DNA of 64,000 nt from the NCBI GenBank assembly GCA_023634235.1, contig JAMKCF010000011.1, positions 4,358,001 through 4,422,000 on the forward strand, written 5' to 3'. Position 1 is the first letter of the stretch. Every line of letters starts with the position of its first letter. The notes under the pieces were generated by a model. That model saw nothing but the letters and a program-made list of their open reading frames with translations, had not been told where the DNA came from and did not search any database. Shown here piece after piece: positions 13,801-27,596 of the stretch. Source of the DNA: Pisaster brevispinus (taxonomy: Eukaryota > Echinodermata > Asteroidea > Forcipulatida > Asteriidae). Position numbers and translations under genes: made by a program.

Positions 13801-15535
13801 TTTTTTATACAAAATTACAATCATTTCCAGACAAGAAGTTCCCCTTTCTATTAATTTTTGTGTGTTTGTGGGGTTTTGGGTTTGTTTTTTTTTCAAATTT
13901 GTTTTGATTCTTACCTCTGTATTATAATACAAGAGACAGTTTTTTAAACCAACCAGTTGTATATTTTGCTAGAAATTACTGACTAGTACTCCTTCATTTT
14001 TTTTGAGTAAAAATTTCCAATTAATTTGTTTTTCTTTTTTTTTAGGAATTCAAAGTTTTATTTGATTTTATTTAATTCACAGTCCTATTCTGAAACAAAA
14101 GCGACACTAAAATTTCAATACAACAGCAACAGTTCTGTCATAATTCTCAAATGTCTGACCACTGTTTTGAATGGCCATGACTTCTTATTGGTACCCTGAA
14201 GTGACAAAACAAGAAAAGCTGAAAACAACAAAAATATTAGAATCATTTACAGTTTATAATTAATAGAATGAGACGCTCTTTTCCTTGATGATCTTACAAT
14301 GCATTATTTCTAACCAATGGGCTTTCTTGATTGATTCCCAGCACTTAGGCCCTGTTTGTCTACCAGGAGAGCGATTAATCTTGATTAAGTCCCCTGTTCT
14401 GTTGGCTGCTAAGACTAAGAGCTCAGGGCAAAGGGAGAAGGGGGGGGGGGGGTTACTGCTGTAATAATTGAGAGGTAGCTAATGAATAGGTAATAATTCA
14501 ATGATACAATGCAATGAAAACTCAAACAATAAATTAATATATAGAAAATGAAGACAGAAAACGTCTGTGTATATCATTTTTTTTTAGTAGACCATATTTT
14601 TGTAACCGTTTAATATTATTTTTCCTGACACACATCAAAGTCCCCAACTTTCCATGACAAGAGGTCATAACACCTGCATTGTTCAAGTTTTTTTAAGAAG
14701 ACGGAACTTGTCATGATTGACCAGTGACCATTACTTTCTTTCTTCAGAGGATACAAAGCTATGTTGATGACCAACTAAGTATAAGATGTAAAAATGAGCA
14801 GTGAGCAATTAATAGCTTTGAAATTGTCCATGACTCATTACTTAAAAAAAAACAAAAAAACTTCAAAATCACTCAATTAGCTTTCTGACTGTAGCTTAAC
14901 ACAGGAGCACCATGAAAAGCAAATTATTTAGTGATACACCAAGCCTCATTTAGCATAGCCCCCCCCCCCCCCCCCCCACCTAAAGGTCATCATTTCTAAA
15001 CCCTAGCTCTCATCAATGGACAGGTCTCTATTATACTTAGTCAAGAGTGTCCAATACTGGTAATGACAGCCATTCATCATCCAAAACCCATTACTCTTAT
15101 TGCTTCAACGTCTACACAATTTGTTGTCATAGTGGCATCATTTGGTGCTTTTTATCATATTACATTTTTTTTTTTTACAAGAGTTGACCTTGAGTATGCA
15201 CCAATCAAGCAAACGATGGCACCATGGATATTACCTGGTCATCAAAAACAAATTAAAAGACTCTAGCAAGTGTTTGTATCGTTGCATACATACATAGTGC
15301 ATATAGTGCCACACTCCAACCAGTTCATTCAAAACGTGGCATCACAAAGACTCATTGTTATGCAAGATTGCAAAGAAACCTCTCTTGGTTTATCAAAATG
15401 CAACTTTGTAATTCCCCTCCACCCCCCCCCCCCCCCTAGCACCAACTACACTTTTTATGAACAGTGTTTTCTATGGCACTGTTAGTAGAGAAAAAAAACA
15501 GGAAATCAGCTAAAAATGTGCATGCCTGTATACTA
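10880..15535. other. Exon-free region
   Basis: No exon recognised. It holds an AAT/AAC microsatellite at 12719-12756, a G-run near 14441-14453 and C-runs near 14960-14977 and 15422-15437. A stretch at about 14280-14420 is less repetitive and contains TAAT-type motifs. Confidence 0.4.
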
Positions 15536-15539
15536 TGTA

Positions 15540-15951
15540 CAGGTCTTCAATTTGAGGAAAACATCCACAAGACTGCAAGATTTGTGGCTCAAAATGGTTA
15601 CTGGACAAAAATGTTTGTACAAGACCAGAATCAAAATGAGAAAACAATTCCTAACTTGGTTTAAGATATAAACTGCTATTATTTGAAGGAGCACTAAGAC
15701 ATACGTAAGAGAATATTTATCTCATTTGTCTTTACGGGTACTAAGTATACTTCATTACTCAAAAGAAGTGAAAGGTATTTATCAGACTTAAATTCAACAT
15801 TTAAACATAATGTGTTTCTGTTCAAGATATTACAGTGAGATATTATTGGTCATTTGAAAAACACAAGACTGCTGGACTTGTCCGAGTTTGCTGGCCTGAC
15901 TCTCAAATTACCGGACCGAGGCCTGCGGCCCAGTGTAAATTTCGAGCCTTG
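15540..15951 (-). mobile_element. CAGGGCTCGAA element, copy 2
   Basis: Inverted orientation. The right end reads GTGTAAATTTCGAGCCTTG and contains ACCGGACCGAGGCCTGCGG; the left part has AATCCACAAGACTGC-like and GACCAGAATCAAAATGAG motifs shared with the other copies. The termini are diverged and no target duplication is evident, so it is an old copy. Confidence 0.8.
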
Positions 15952-15959
15952 ACCTGATG

Positions 15960-18900
15960 TTATGGTCATAACAAATGGTAGTACACTGTCAAACTTTTAA
16001 ATGATCACTTCTGCCTGCACCACATATAAAATGTATGTACCTACATGTCCAACACAGATACATGTCCAACACAGCTCTTTTCACCCCAACGGGAAGCATT
16101 TCAAATTTATGTCCATGTTCAGCATAGCATTATGATGCTACAACTGACTCAAATTGTTTCAAAACATTACCCCGTATTATATGCACCTTTTTGCAACCGG
16201 TTTCCCTGCTTATTTACAGTATTAATACAGTTTGCAACCGGTTCATCCGATTATTTTTGCTTAGCAGACAATTCTTAAGCACCATTGCCTGCTTTAAAGC
16301 AGGTCTATGAAATTAGGTCCTACTCAAGTTACTTATTACGATCTGTTGCTTTATATCCTAGATCTTACACAAAGCCGGAAAATATCCTATTTTCCCAATC
16401 ATAACTTTTGAGTCGGTTATTTTCTTTGAAAGGACAATTACCAGCGAGAGAAGTGATCCCCGGTTTTTGTGTATTGCCATAGGAACCACAACATCATAGC
16501 CTCACAAAGCCAGCCCCCACGTCACCAGTAAGCTCCTACCCTTTCATAATTCAGACTTCAATTTCCCTAATGACGTGAGCATTCATGACTGGCCAAAAAT
16601 GGGTCACTTAAGAGCACGTCTGCTCCCTGATGCTACTGATTTTTTAATGAAAATGAATATTTCATGGGAGCTGATCACACCATGGGGAGTACAGTGCTCA
16701 GCGAACGTTTCCACCGACCAAACATCTCACTTTGCTGTCTTCTTTTAATTAAGACGATTAGGGGTGCAGATAGCAACAGGGGGTGAGGGGTACATGGGGA
16801 TCATTTAACTTAATGGATTAGAATTAAAAATGTAGCAGTTGGCAGTAGATGAATGGGGAGCCACAGCATCTTCAACCTGACCTTGCTCAAGGCTGAACTC
16901 CCAAGACTGGATGGCAACTTTTGACCTATCCATTCTGCACCACTCAGGATTTTTGCTTTGTATGCAAAGATCTGTTCTTGTCACCCCTGGCTCTATATAC
17001 TACATTATATTTCATCAATCCTTCACTAAGAACCATTAAGTCGTGTATGTTTATTAAGGCTGCAATTTTTCATTCAAAACAACAAGTAAATACATTGCTT
17101 TTTTTAGTAATGCAGAACAAATCTTGGAAACGAGTTATTTATGCATATTTCATATTTTAATGACTCAGTCCACTAACCTAGACCAAAGATTTCTTTTGAA
17201 GCAGTAGGTTACTTAATAAAAAGGAGGGCAGAAATCTAGAAAATGGACCAATCTGCTGCAGTAGTACATTTACAATGTCATCACTCAATAAGTTTTGAAA
17301 AATTGCATATCATAGCCCATTGACGTGTAAAAATTATGTGGTATGAGAACACAACCGTGATAAAGGACATTTAGTTAAACGAAAATAATCTGTCCGTTTC
17401 CCAAGGCAACACTGAGAGTGATCTTGAAAATATTGGCAACAACTTTGCTATTTTTAAATATGTAAAAAAAAACCTAACAAAACCAACCGTATACATTGGA
17501 GTTAACAGTTTACAATTTGTTGCAAATGATAACTGAATAGGAATGTTGGACAACAGAGGGCGCTATACAAGTTACATGTCAAGTGAACTCTCCTGGACCA
17601 TTACTACTTCCAACATAATCACCAACTGCATAGGGTGGGGGGGGGGGGGGTTCTTACAAAAGTCAACATAACTTTAGTTTTAAAAATATGAATTTTAAAC
17701 AAATTCCAGACACACTGGATGTGTGGATGACATTTTGGCCTCTTTGTTCAATCTTTAATAAACAACCAAAACTTGTTGGACACTCTTCAAAAAGTAAAAT
17801 CTCAAGACACAATTATTTTTCCGAGTAAATGCTACATCTGTCCATTCCCAAGCACCAGCTGGGGTCAGATTGATCTCATAAACAATCTTGTTAACTTCCC
17901 AGGGGATTATGATTCTACAATGAAGTACCTAAAGAAAGTAAATCCTACAAACAATTAATCCAGTCAGCTAATTCCAGTGCACTTAATATTCATTGACAAT
18001 ATTGTACCATAATCTGGTACAATCTGAAGAAGATGATGTATCCATCTTATTTCTCTTGTTCAACCCTTTAGAGACCCTAGCAGCCACAAGCAGCTTGTAC
18101 CAGAATACTCATAGGGGCCATAAACGGATTTGATCTACTTCCATTCACAGAAAGAGGTCGTAGAGACAGTCATGTCTAGAATTTCCAATGTTTCCCATGT
18201 TGACATACAATTTACATTTGTATAAAAAAACCTCATAATTTCTGTTTCATATTGGATTCTTTTTAGGGATTTTGTACTGAACAAATGGAGTACAAAAATC
18301 AACAATAGTAGCCATGTCTGGGCGTTTTGTGATGATTTTACAGAAACGATCATTTCTGAAAGAAATTTCTAATGGTCTTTAATTATCTCAGTTTACAAAG
18401 AAAGAGGTTAATGCGTGGATTTAAATGTCAAAGTGATGTTCCAGTGTTTGATTATGTTTCCTTCACATTTTAAAGCAATGTACGAAGGAACCAAAGGTTC
18501 CAGAATAAGTGTGAGACTTGCAAGTTCTATTGTATCAAATAAATTACTGTGTTTGAAATAACAGCTTCAGCTATGGCTACTTGTATGTCACATCGGTAGC
18601 CAACAGCCACATCATATCCAACGATACTGAATCTGGACAAAGCATGTAGCCAAGTCTATAATAATGGCTCTGCCTATGGCTACGTCACTCCATCGGGCTA
18701 TACTTCAACTAAAGCAAATTATTACAGCCACCACAGCAACTCAATTGCAAAAAATTACCTAAATCTGTCACCTACGCTTTATGATGAAAAGCGTTACTAA
18801 AGTGTTGCATAGCACTTCAACACACCCAAAGGCAGCTCAAAGTGTTCATTTTCTACAAGGTACCATGTATAAATGGTTTACAAGGTACCATGTAATGGTT

Positions 18901-19030
18901 TACAAGGTATGTGGCGCAATCTGCAGTCAACCACACTAGAAAGCAGCGGGGCGAACTCCTTCTCTTGAAAATTAGTCTACTGGGTTCTTTTACATGTTTT
19001 ACATGACTCACCAAACCTTTACGTCCCATC
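15960..19030. other. Exon-free region with a candidate regulatory stretch
   Basis: No exon recognised. About 16430-16800 is GC-richer with TGACGTGAGC and several TAATT/AATTA motifs, suggestive of a regulatory element but unproven. A G-run lies at 17636-17650. Confidence 0.35.
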
Positions 19031-19245
19031 CGAAAGGACAAAGCAATAATGGTCAAGTCTCCCAAAGGACAAAGCAATAGGGGTCAAGTCTCCCAAAGGA
19101 CAAAGCAATAGTGGTCAAGTCTCTTGCTACAGGACACCAAGGGTCAAGACCAGAACTTGAACCCACACTCTGCTGAACAGAAACACCCGAGCTTAAGTCC
19201 AGTGCGCGTAACTGCTCAACCACGAACGAAACGCAACAAGTATGT
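19031..19245 (-). repeat. tRNA-Leu-derived SINE fragment with 31-bp tandem triplication
   Basis: On the minus strand a degenerate leucine-tRNA-like head (box A GTGGTTGAGCAGTTA, anticodon loop with TAA, box B GGGTTCAAGTTC) is followed by GGTGTCCTGTAGCAAGAGAC. The downstream part, with GGACAAAGCAATA, is repeated three times at exactly 31 bp (19031-19123). It is related to the SINE at 45280-45632. Confidence 0.75.
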
Positions 19246-19626
19246 ACTTGATGCAACCCAAAATTATTACTAGACTTGCCAACACCAGTCAAAATGCTGA
19301 AAATAAACCAACAGCCTCCTTTTGAGCCGCCACTCCCTCATAAGTAGGAAGTATGCAGTAAAATTCAATTAATGTCTACATGTATCTCCATCTACAATTC
19401 TACACACAAAGAGAGTCCATTCTATCCACACAGGTACCTTTTTATGACAGCTGTCTGCTTAAGGTCTGGTATTTTCTCAGCTAGGCTTGAAGTCTGTATG
19501 GGACTAATCTTAAATAGATCATGTATGCCACTAACTAAAATTTATTGATTGGTCTTTAGTTACACTCTTACACAAATCATCAATCGACACAAGAGATGCC
19601 AATATCACAAGAGATAGAGAACTTAC

Positions 19627-19687
19627 CCCTTATCTTGGAGGTTGTAGGAGTCGCCTGCTTCACTTTCTTCTTTTCTTGGATCTTTTC
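19627..19687 (-). CDS. SCAPER: SCAPER exon 27 (penultimate; last one seen)
   Basis: Acceptor TTCTTTCAG, donor GTAAGT, 61 nt, phase 0 to 1. It encodes EKIQEKKKVKQATPTTSKIR, a basic linker with no clear vertebrate match. The perfect donor implies a further exon carrying the conserved RFP/FF-type C-terminus, not found downstream. Reading through the donor instead adds 15 codons to a TGA at 19580-19582, with AATAAA at 19541-19546, so an early-polyadenylated short end is also possible. Confidence 0.75.
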
Positions 19688-22600
19688 CTGAAAGAATAAG
19701 AAATCCTCATTTCTCTGATGTGGCTATTGAATTGAGGCAGATTTAAGGACAAGATCAAAGACTATTAATAATCAGGCCTGAGAATCACTGCTGACAAAGA
19801 AAGTATGATACCGGGATCCAGATGTTAGGAGGTACATTAAAAATGATGGCATTTCAACCTTTCAGTAACACCTTGAGTTATAGATATAAAGGAGCTTCTG
19901 AAGACAGTATACTCAGCCCTACAGAGGTACATCAACAAGCATGACTAAATTTATTTGAGAGAAATACAGCATTTTTTTAAAAACCAGGCAGCCTTTTAAA
20001 AAAGTCTGAAATTTCTCATCCCTGGATTAAATAGTGAACAATGTTTTTTGTATGCATTGTTGCATTCAGTTTTGCAGAACAACATGTTATCTCATCCTTA
20101 CTGTACTGTAAAAACTTTGAGGCAAACAACTGCACTTCATGCAATAAGAACACTTCAGCAGTACACAAGAGATATTTTCTCAAGCACTATCCCCCCAAAA
20201 CTACCCCCATGGCACTGAGACAAGCCTGTTTGAGTCTTAGGGACATGAGAAGAGGCTTCAGTGGGATCCTAGTAGACTCTTCTTCCTGATTTGATTATTT
20301 TATTTTTTTCATTTTTGGGGGTTGTGAAGCAAAGGATTCTCAGAAACGCTAACTTACTCACTACACTAACTAGCCAAGAACCCCATGGAGAGAAGACTAG
20401 GAAGTTTCAGTTTTAGATATGGGAGGAAAACCCCAGAGAAATATTCCAGGGGAAACCCACGCAATCAGGTAAGGACTGAAAACCCAATCCACATAGTGCC
20501 CCCCCCGGCCGGATTCGAACAGGGGTCATAGAGGTGGAAGGCGAGGGTAGATACCGGAACGCCAACCTGACTGCCTCATTGATGACACTATCATGGGATG
20601 AATTGGACTTCTACTTACCTCCAGAAAACACGACAGAAGAGAGCAGCTCATTTCTTGCTCTAGGATGATTTTGTTCTCATGATTGTTATAGCAACAAGCC
20701 ATGAGGGCAGGAAACAAGACAGCCATGAGACGAGGATCACTGAAATACTGGAATGGTAGACCACACAGTTGCTGAAGGAGTGTAGGTGTGTTACCAGACT
20801 GCACAAGGACCTAAGAGATGGAGACATAAAGCTCTACAGATTACACAATACAATCACAACCTACAAAAAATAACAAACTTTCAATACTCAAATTTCATCT
20901 AGTTTTAATTTTCAGACTGTTTGGCAACATTACAACTCTTAGTATTAAAGTGGGATTTCAACAAAGGATAGTGGAAAGAAAGCCGAGGTGGCCAGGTGTG
21001 TGACCCACAGTTTGCCATCAGAATATGTTATTCAAGACCACTAATTCATGGCAGTCTACAGTGTCTTTATAAGAAGTGTCCTACAGGAATTTCTCTACAA
21101 CTCATCTGGGATTAAATAGAAATTCCAGAATAGAAAAAATGGACTTATCAAGTCTACACAGGAAAAACAAGCTGTGGGTGGGTATTACACAAGTAGACTG
21201 TTCAAGTCTCACCCATAGTTTTTTACGCCAGGACTTGTTAAAGTGCACAATGTTGTTTCCTTAACACGTTAAAGCAATGTACATAGGACACCAAGGTTCC
21301 CCAAAATGTTTGAATAGGTGTGAGACTTGCAGAGTTTTATTTCCAGACACAGCAATGTTTGTAGGACAGCACTGATACCCACCTGGTTATCTGTGTTGAG
21401 TATAGTGAAATATCCAACGATGAGTATAATCTCATGTAGTAAGTCCTCACAGCTGACAAAATGGCTGCAGTACCAGATTAAGTAGGTCGCTATGTGACGG
21501 AACTCCAGAGAGATACCTTCTGCTCCCAGAGCACTCTGCCAAAAGAAACGACAAGACAAAATGATACACGATCTCTCTTCTGTTTGTTTTCAACAGTAAT
21601 AAGAAAAAGTCCCCAACAAGTAGTAGTTACGGTTTACTACAAAATCTCCTCGATTGCATCAGACAAAAGTTAGCACAATCCATTTTGTACGAACAGAGTT
21701 TTCTTCTTAAGGTTATAACATCATTTACCTAATAAGTCAAAACAAACGAAATGAAAAAGGAAACAAGAACAATTAATGATAAGGAACGGCACAGGGGGAT
21801 CCAAGCTTTGACCGACTGGATTGTTGGTGATTACCTGCATCATCTCTAGGTCTAACACAGCAATATTACTCAGCATCTTAATCCCTGCAGTTACTACGTT
21901 CAGGGTGTGCTCTGGTAACTCAGGAGGTGTAGCTGTACTACCACGAGGGGGATTGCCACCATGCAGGAGGATTCCATACAGTAAGGAGATAATACCACTG
22001 AAACCTGTCGCTTTGAAGGTGGTTAGGAGTTGGGTAGGGTCCTCTTTCTTAGCTGTGAAAATACTCCCTGATCTGTGTAGGAAAACATATAGTAATGGTT
22101 GTTTATAGGTAGGGTCATAGATTTGTAAATGCTGATTTATAGGCAAAATTATAAAGAAAGATACAATAACAGTCACATGTGAAAGTTTCAGCTGAATACA
22201 GTGTCTTCTTGCTGAGAAAACAGCAATAAGCTGTCACTGTATTTTTCACAAGAATCCATCCACATTTGAGAAACGATTCAAATGTTTTGAGGTGAACAAT
22301 TATCCACTTTATACTACTTCGAAGGGACTCAGTGAATTTGACTGTGTACAAGGAAGTGCTTGAAATGCATACTGCTTTAATTCAACACCAAACACATAAA
22401 CAGTTATTTTAGGTTTATATAACCAGAGCTCGAATTTGGGGGAAAAATCCACAAGACTGCAGGGCTTGTAGCTCAAAACTTTTACTGGACCAGAAAATTT
22501 GTTACAAGACCAGAATCAAAATGAGAAGAACACTCTACACATTTTCACATTTGAGCTGTTTTTGTACCAAGCACTAAGAGAAGAATTATCAAGTTTTTCT

Positions 22601-25600
22601 TGTGGGTAATACTTCAATACTCAATTGATCAGTTTAATTTAAAAATACAGTGACGTGTTATTATTCAAAAACACAAGACCGCCGGACTTGTACGGTCATA
22701 AGTTTACTGGCCCGACACTAAAATCACTGGCCTCGGGCCTGCGGTCCAGTGTCAAATTCGAGCCCTGATAACACTTAATGTTTTCTGAATGTCGTCATAA
22801 AGAACAAAGAGTTCCTTTGTTCAAGCATTTGTCAAGAATACATCACTGAAATGTAACCAGCCTGAGGCTGGAAGGGTGAGGGCTGGTCCCTTTTGTATCA
22901 TTAATATCTGTATTAGTTATTGTTATTGCAAACAGGGAATATGACCATGATTGCCGTACCATGATTTACAATTCCACTCATTTTCTTTTCCAGAGTTCTT
23001 TGGGACCGATGGTCTTACCTGTTGGACGCTGTGGACACAAACTTTGTCATGGCTCCAAGCAGTCCCAAGCTATGCTGCAGAAACTCCGCTAGAGATGGAT
23101 TTTCATCAACGGTTCCCCGCACACAGTTGAAAAATGATGTAAGACTGTCGATAACGCCACAGCACACAAGATAGCTGGAACAAAAAATATAGAAATCAAA
23201 CAATGACCGAGGCTGTCTTTGAAACACTTGTAACAATGTCATTGGTTCAGGCAAACTGTTTAGTATTAACATCAAGTTTGGATCTCCTGTTTCACAAGCA
23301 GGGCTCCAAATTTACACTGGGCCGCAGGACGACAGGCCCGAGGCAAGTGATCTTAGCGTCAGGCCAGTAAACTTATGAAAGTCCAGTGGTCTTGTGTTTT
23401 TAAATTAAATAAGACTACTTCATTGTGTAATATCTTCCAATAAAAAAAATGATGTTGAGATGTTGACTTTGAGTCTGATACTTACTCATAAGACAATTGA
23501 GATAAATCCTATCTTAGTGCTTGCTCAAATACAAACAGTTTATATGTTAGTCTGTGTAGATAGTTTTGTTCTCATTTTGATTCTGGTCTCGTTAAAGAAT
23601 TGTTGATCCTGTAAAAATTTTGAGCTACAAACCCTGCGGTCTGGTGGTTTGTTATACAGATCTTAAATGAATGTGACTGCAATGTCACTGAGGTGACATC
23701 TGAACTATTCCGTTTGTTGAGGCAAAGCCGAGTGAAATGGAAAAGCCAGATTGCACCGAGTGAGCACATTCTGTGACAATGTACGAATGAAATGCATTTA
23801 ATAGTTGTTTTATATAACTCACACATCCTTGCCATTTGAATTTTTTTTAACAAACACAAAATAGACACAGAAACTCGTCCAGCCCACTCTGAAAACTTTC
23901 ATAAAATCCCTTCTAAATAATGTGGACGACTCTTTGTAGACATCAACGTCCAATGTTGCGGCAATAAATACATGGCAAAATATAGGATGCCACATGACGC
24001 GTGTTCCACCAATCAAACCACAAGGATCTATGTTTGAGTTATGTAATAAACATTATTGTTGCATAACACATACCTGATAAGATCCTGGCCACATTGATCA
24101 AATGTATCCGTCTGTTTCTTCTGTGCATTGGACCGGCTTTCTGAAGACGGGCTTTGTGGCCGATACTTGACCAGACAGAACAAGACTGTGGATAGAAGCT
24201 GCATTAAGCAACTTGAGATAGGGTCTGGGATGGTCTTAGGGAGATCAGTAGACAGATCAGAAGACTGTGGATCGATCAGCTGCAAGATACATGAGGAGAT
24301 TCAATCAATTAACTTACTTTAACAACTCCGCATGAGTTCCATAAAAAGTACTACAGAGCTAAATAATAGTATGTGGTCTGGGTGCAGCTTGTATGGATTT
24401 CATACAACAGGCTTTGCACATTTTGGAGCTCCTGGTAAGTAGAGTTCATTGGTCAAGAGTGGTATCCAACGCAGGGATGAGATTTCATGACTGTAAAACT
24501 TACTTTTTGAAAACGGCTCGCAAGCCTGGGTTCTCCCGTATTCCTCTCAGATGTTACAATTCAGGAGGTTTTATCAGACACTGTGCATTACCAGAAATAC
24601 AAAACTACACGTTTGAACACAATGGAGACTTTTTCTTTCTCCCTTTGGTGATTGCTTAAGTTCTATCAAGAACATTTTATTGCTCAAGGAGATTTTTTGA
24701 GAAAATCCTGAAATCAGGAAAACCCCCGGGTAGTGATAAGACATTTGGCATGCTATTTGGCTAGGTGCAGTTGTAGAACTTGGAATTTTTTTAGATTTTT
24801 TGAGAAAAACAAAAAAGTGGACTAATGACTTTTTAATAAAAAACTGTTACTCAATAAGTGAGCGATGGTGTCACGGAGGGATAAGGGATGGAATTTTACA
24901 CTGGACCTCAGGATCCAGGCCAGTCATTTTATTGTTAGACCAGCAAACTCACGACTGGACAAGTCCAGCGATCTTATGTTTTTCAATTCCATGTCTACAT
25001 TTTTTTTAAATGATGCTCAAATATTGACTTTGAGTTTGGTAAATATCTTTTGATTTTGTAGAGTATCAAAGTTTACTCACTCATAAGACAATTGAGATCA
25101 ATCTGCTCATCGAAAAAAAGAAACACACCAACAACAAAACCAGTTTATATGTTACAACTGTGTTGTCATTGTGATTCTGGTCTTTCATGTCTTTTCTCAT
25201 TTTGAATCTGGTCAAGTGAAAACAATTTTGATCCAGTAAAAATTCTGAGGTTAAAGCCCTGTGATCTTGTGAATTTGCCCCCATTTTCAAGCCCAATGAG
25301 GATAGTTTAGTTAAACAGGGATGACTTACTCCAAGTTGATGGACCAGTAGTTCCACAATAGGAGCAACCTTGCCGCTGTACAATGCATACTGACAATTAT
25401 CAAAGCAGCCTTTACATCCTAGGCGAAAGGCATTGGCTGCAGAACACACAGACCTAAAACAGGATAACAACATTGAGTTCAGTTTGGGTTTTGCTGGATA
25501 TCAAAGTAACATCCAAGGCGAAAGGCATTGGCTGCAGAACACACAGACCTAAAACAGGATAATAACATCGAGTTCAGTTTTGGTTTTGCTGGATATCAAA

Positions 25601-27559
25601 GTAACATCAAAGCCGAAAGGCATTGGCTGCAGAACACACAGACCTAAAACAGGATAATAACATCGAGTTCAGTTTTGGTTTTGCTGGATATCAAAGTAAC
25701 ATCCAAGGCGAAAGGCATTGGCTGCAGAACACACAGACCTAAAACAGGATAATAACATTGAGTTCAGTTTGGGTTTTGCTGGATATCAAAGTAACATCAA
25801 AGCCGAAAGGCATTGGCTGCAGAACACACAGACCTAAAACAGGATAAAAACACTGAGTTCAGTTTGAGTTTTGCTGGATATCAAAGTAAATAAATGTAAT
25901 ATTCACACGAACCCGGTGTGCTATTCTGTTACTTAGTTTCTCATCATGTTTGATCAGATTTACATCAGATTTGGTACAAGTGTCCAACCATCCTCAGAGT
26001 GTTCCAATCAAAAATGTTGCCATTTCAATCTAATTTGTGACGGGTAATTTAATGAAAATGTACTTCAAATTTTTATGATGTAATGAATGAACTATTCAAG
26101 AGCCCAATGCCCAATGCCCTTTAAATATTTTACTGACAGAGTAAGATGGCCAGATTTGTAGGTACTCACTTTGCAGGGATGATATTAGAGACTGTGTTAC
26201 TGCCTGAATCAGTCAGCATCAAGATACGAGTGAGTGTAGACAGACCACCACAAGCTCTAAATGTTATCTGATCAGCTTGTTCCTGAAATAAAACACAGAA
26301 ACGTCATGTCGTCACAGAGCAGGGCCAACTTTCATTAGAACAAGTTCACTTAATTTCATTTGAGCAAAACTTTAGATGTAAACCAGCCACAAACAATATG
26401 CATGATATGTAATTTTTTGAATGTAACCGTTTTTTGTTAAGCTGTGCTTAGCATGTTTGTAAACTAAGCTAAACTACTCTATGGTATTGTCCCCTGATCT
26501 CTCATGGGTTGCCCTTGGGCTCCAATAACATGTGAAGCTGCTCATCTGAGTATACCGGTGGATATTTCCACAGCAAAATACACCAAGGAACAACATACAT
26601 CATAATATATTTGGGCTGATAATGGCTTTTGTACTAAGCAGGGTTTGACTGTACTTAAAAACATATGTGCTTTAAAAACAGTTGTAATCTAGCACATGAG
26701 TCAAGAGTATTCAAGTACAATAGTCGTGAGTATAATTCCTGTCAAATACAAGCACCAAATGAAAGATCCAGATCTATTTTAACTATCATCATTGCATCAG
26801 TACCTTCTTAGCTAAGATGCGATTGATTTCTCCTAATGCTCTGTCCATTGCTGACACCTTACTCTGTTCCCACGGCCCACTGGCATCTTGAGACTGCAAG
26901 TACTTATTTAAGTCTTTAATCAACTTCTGTAGCCTGCAATAAAATGCGGGGAACAACCCAGAAATTATTTGATCAAATTGTACATCAAATAGTAGAGGAC
27001 CACAATGGAAATATTTCTTTGACTTTTTTTGTGTTATCCTCAGCAAACATTACTTTTTTTGCATGTTTTCTGTATCTTTGTCTATTTTGTATATATTTGA
27101 ATGTATTTTCTTTGTAGTTTGCCAAATAAATCAAATCGAATCAAATCAAAATAGTCATGCCTGTGCAATAAGTTGGTGACAACGATTGCAACATGCTTGC
27201 ATTTGTTCTGTGAGTGAATCTGGGAATATTTCAAAGAGACTTGACCGTGTTGCACTAATAATGAAAGAATGTGAGGATAATGTATGGGTGCGGCACTAAA
27301 CATCAATTCAATTTGAAGAGCGCGCCTTACTTTGCTCGGAGTTGAGACTCATTCCCTTGGGTCTTGGAGGGTAGGTTGTTTTCATACTCTTTACCCTTGG
27401 ACGCCATCCTCTGGCGTAGTTTACGCGCTCTCTTACGACATCCTTTTTGTCTCTCCTTCTCTGCCATCTCTTGAGGATCAGGGCGATCCAACGATGCATC
27501 AACAAGAAGCTTCAGCGAGTAACTCTCCTACAAACCGAGAAATTGTTGATTAGGTTGAT

Positions 27560-27596
<37 letters not shown>

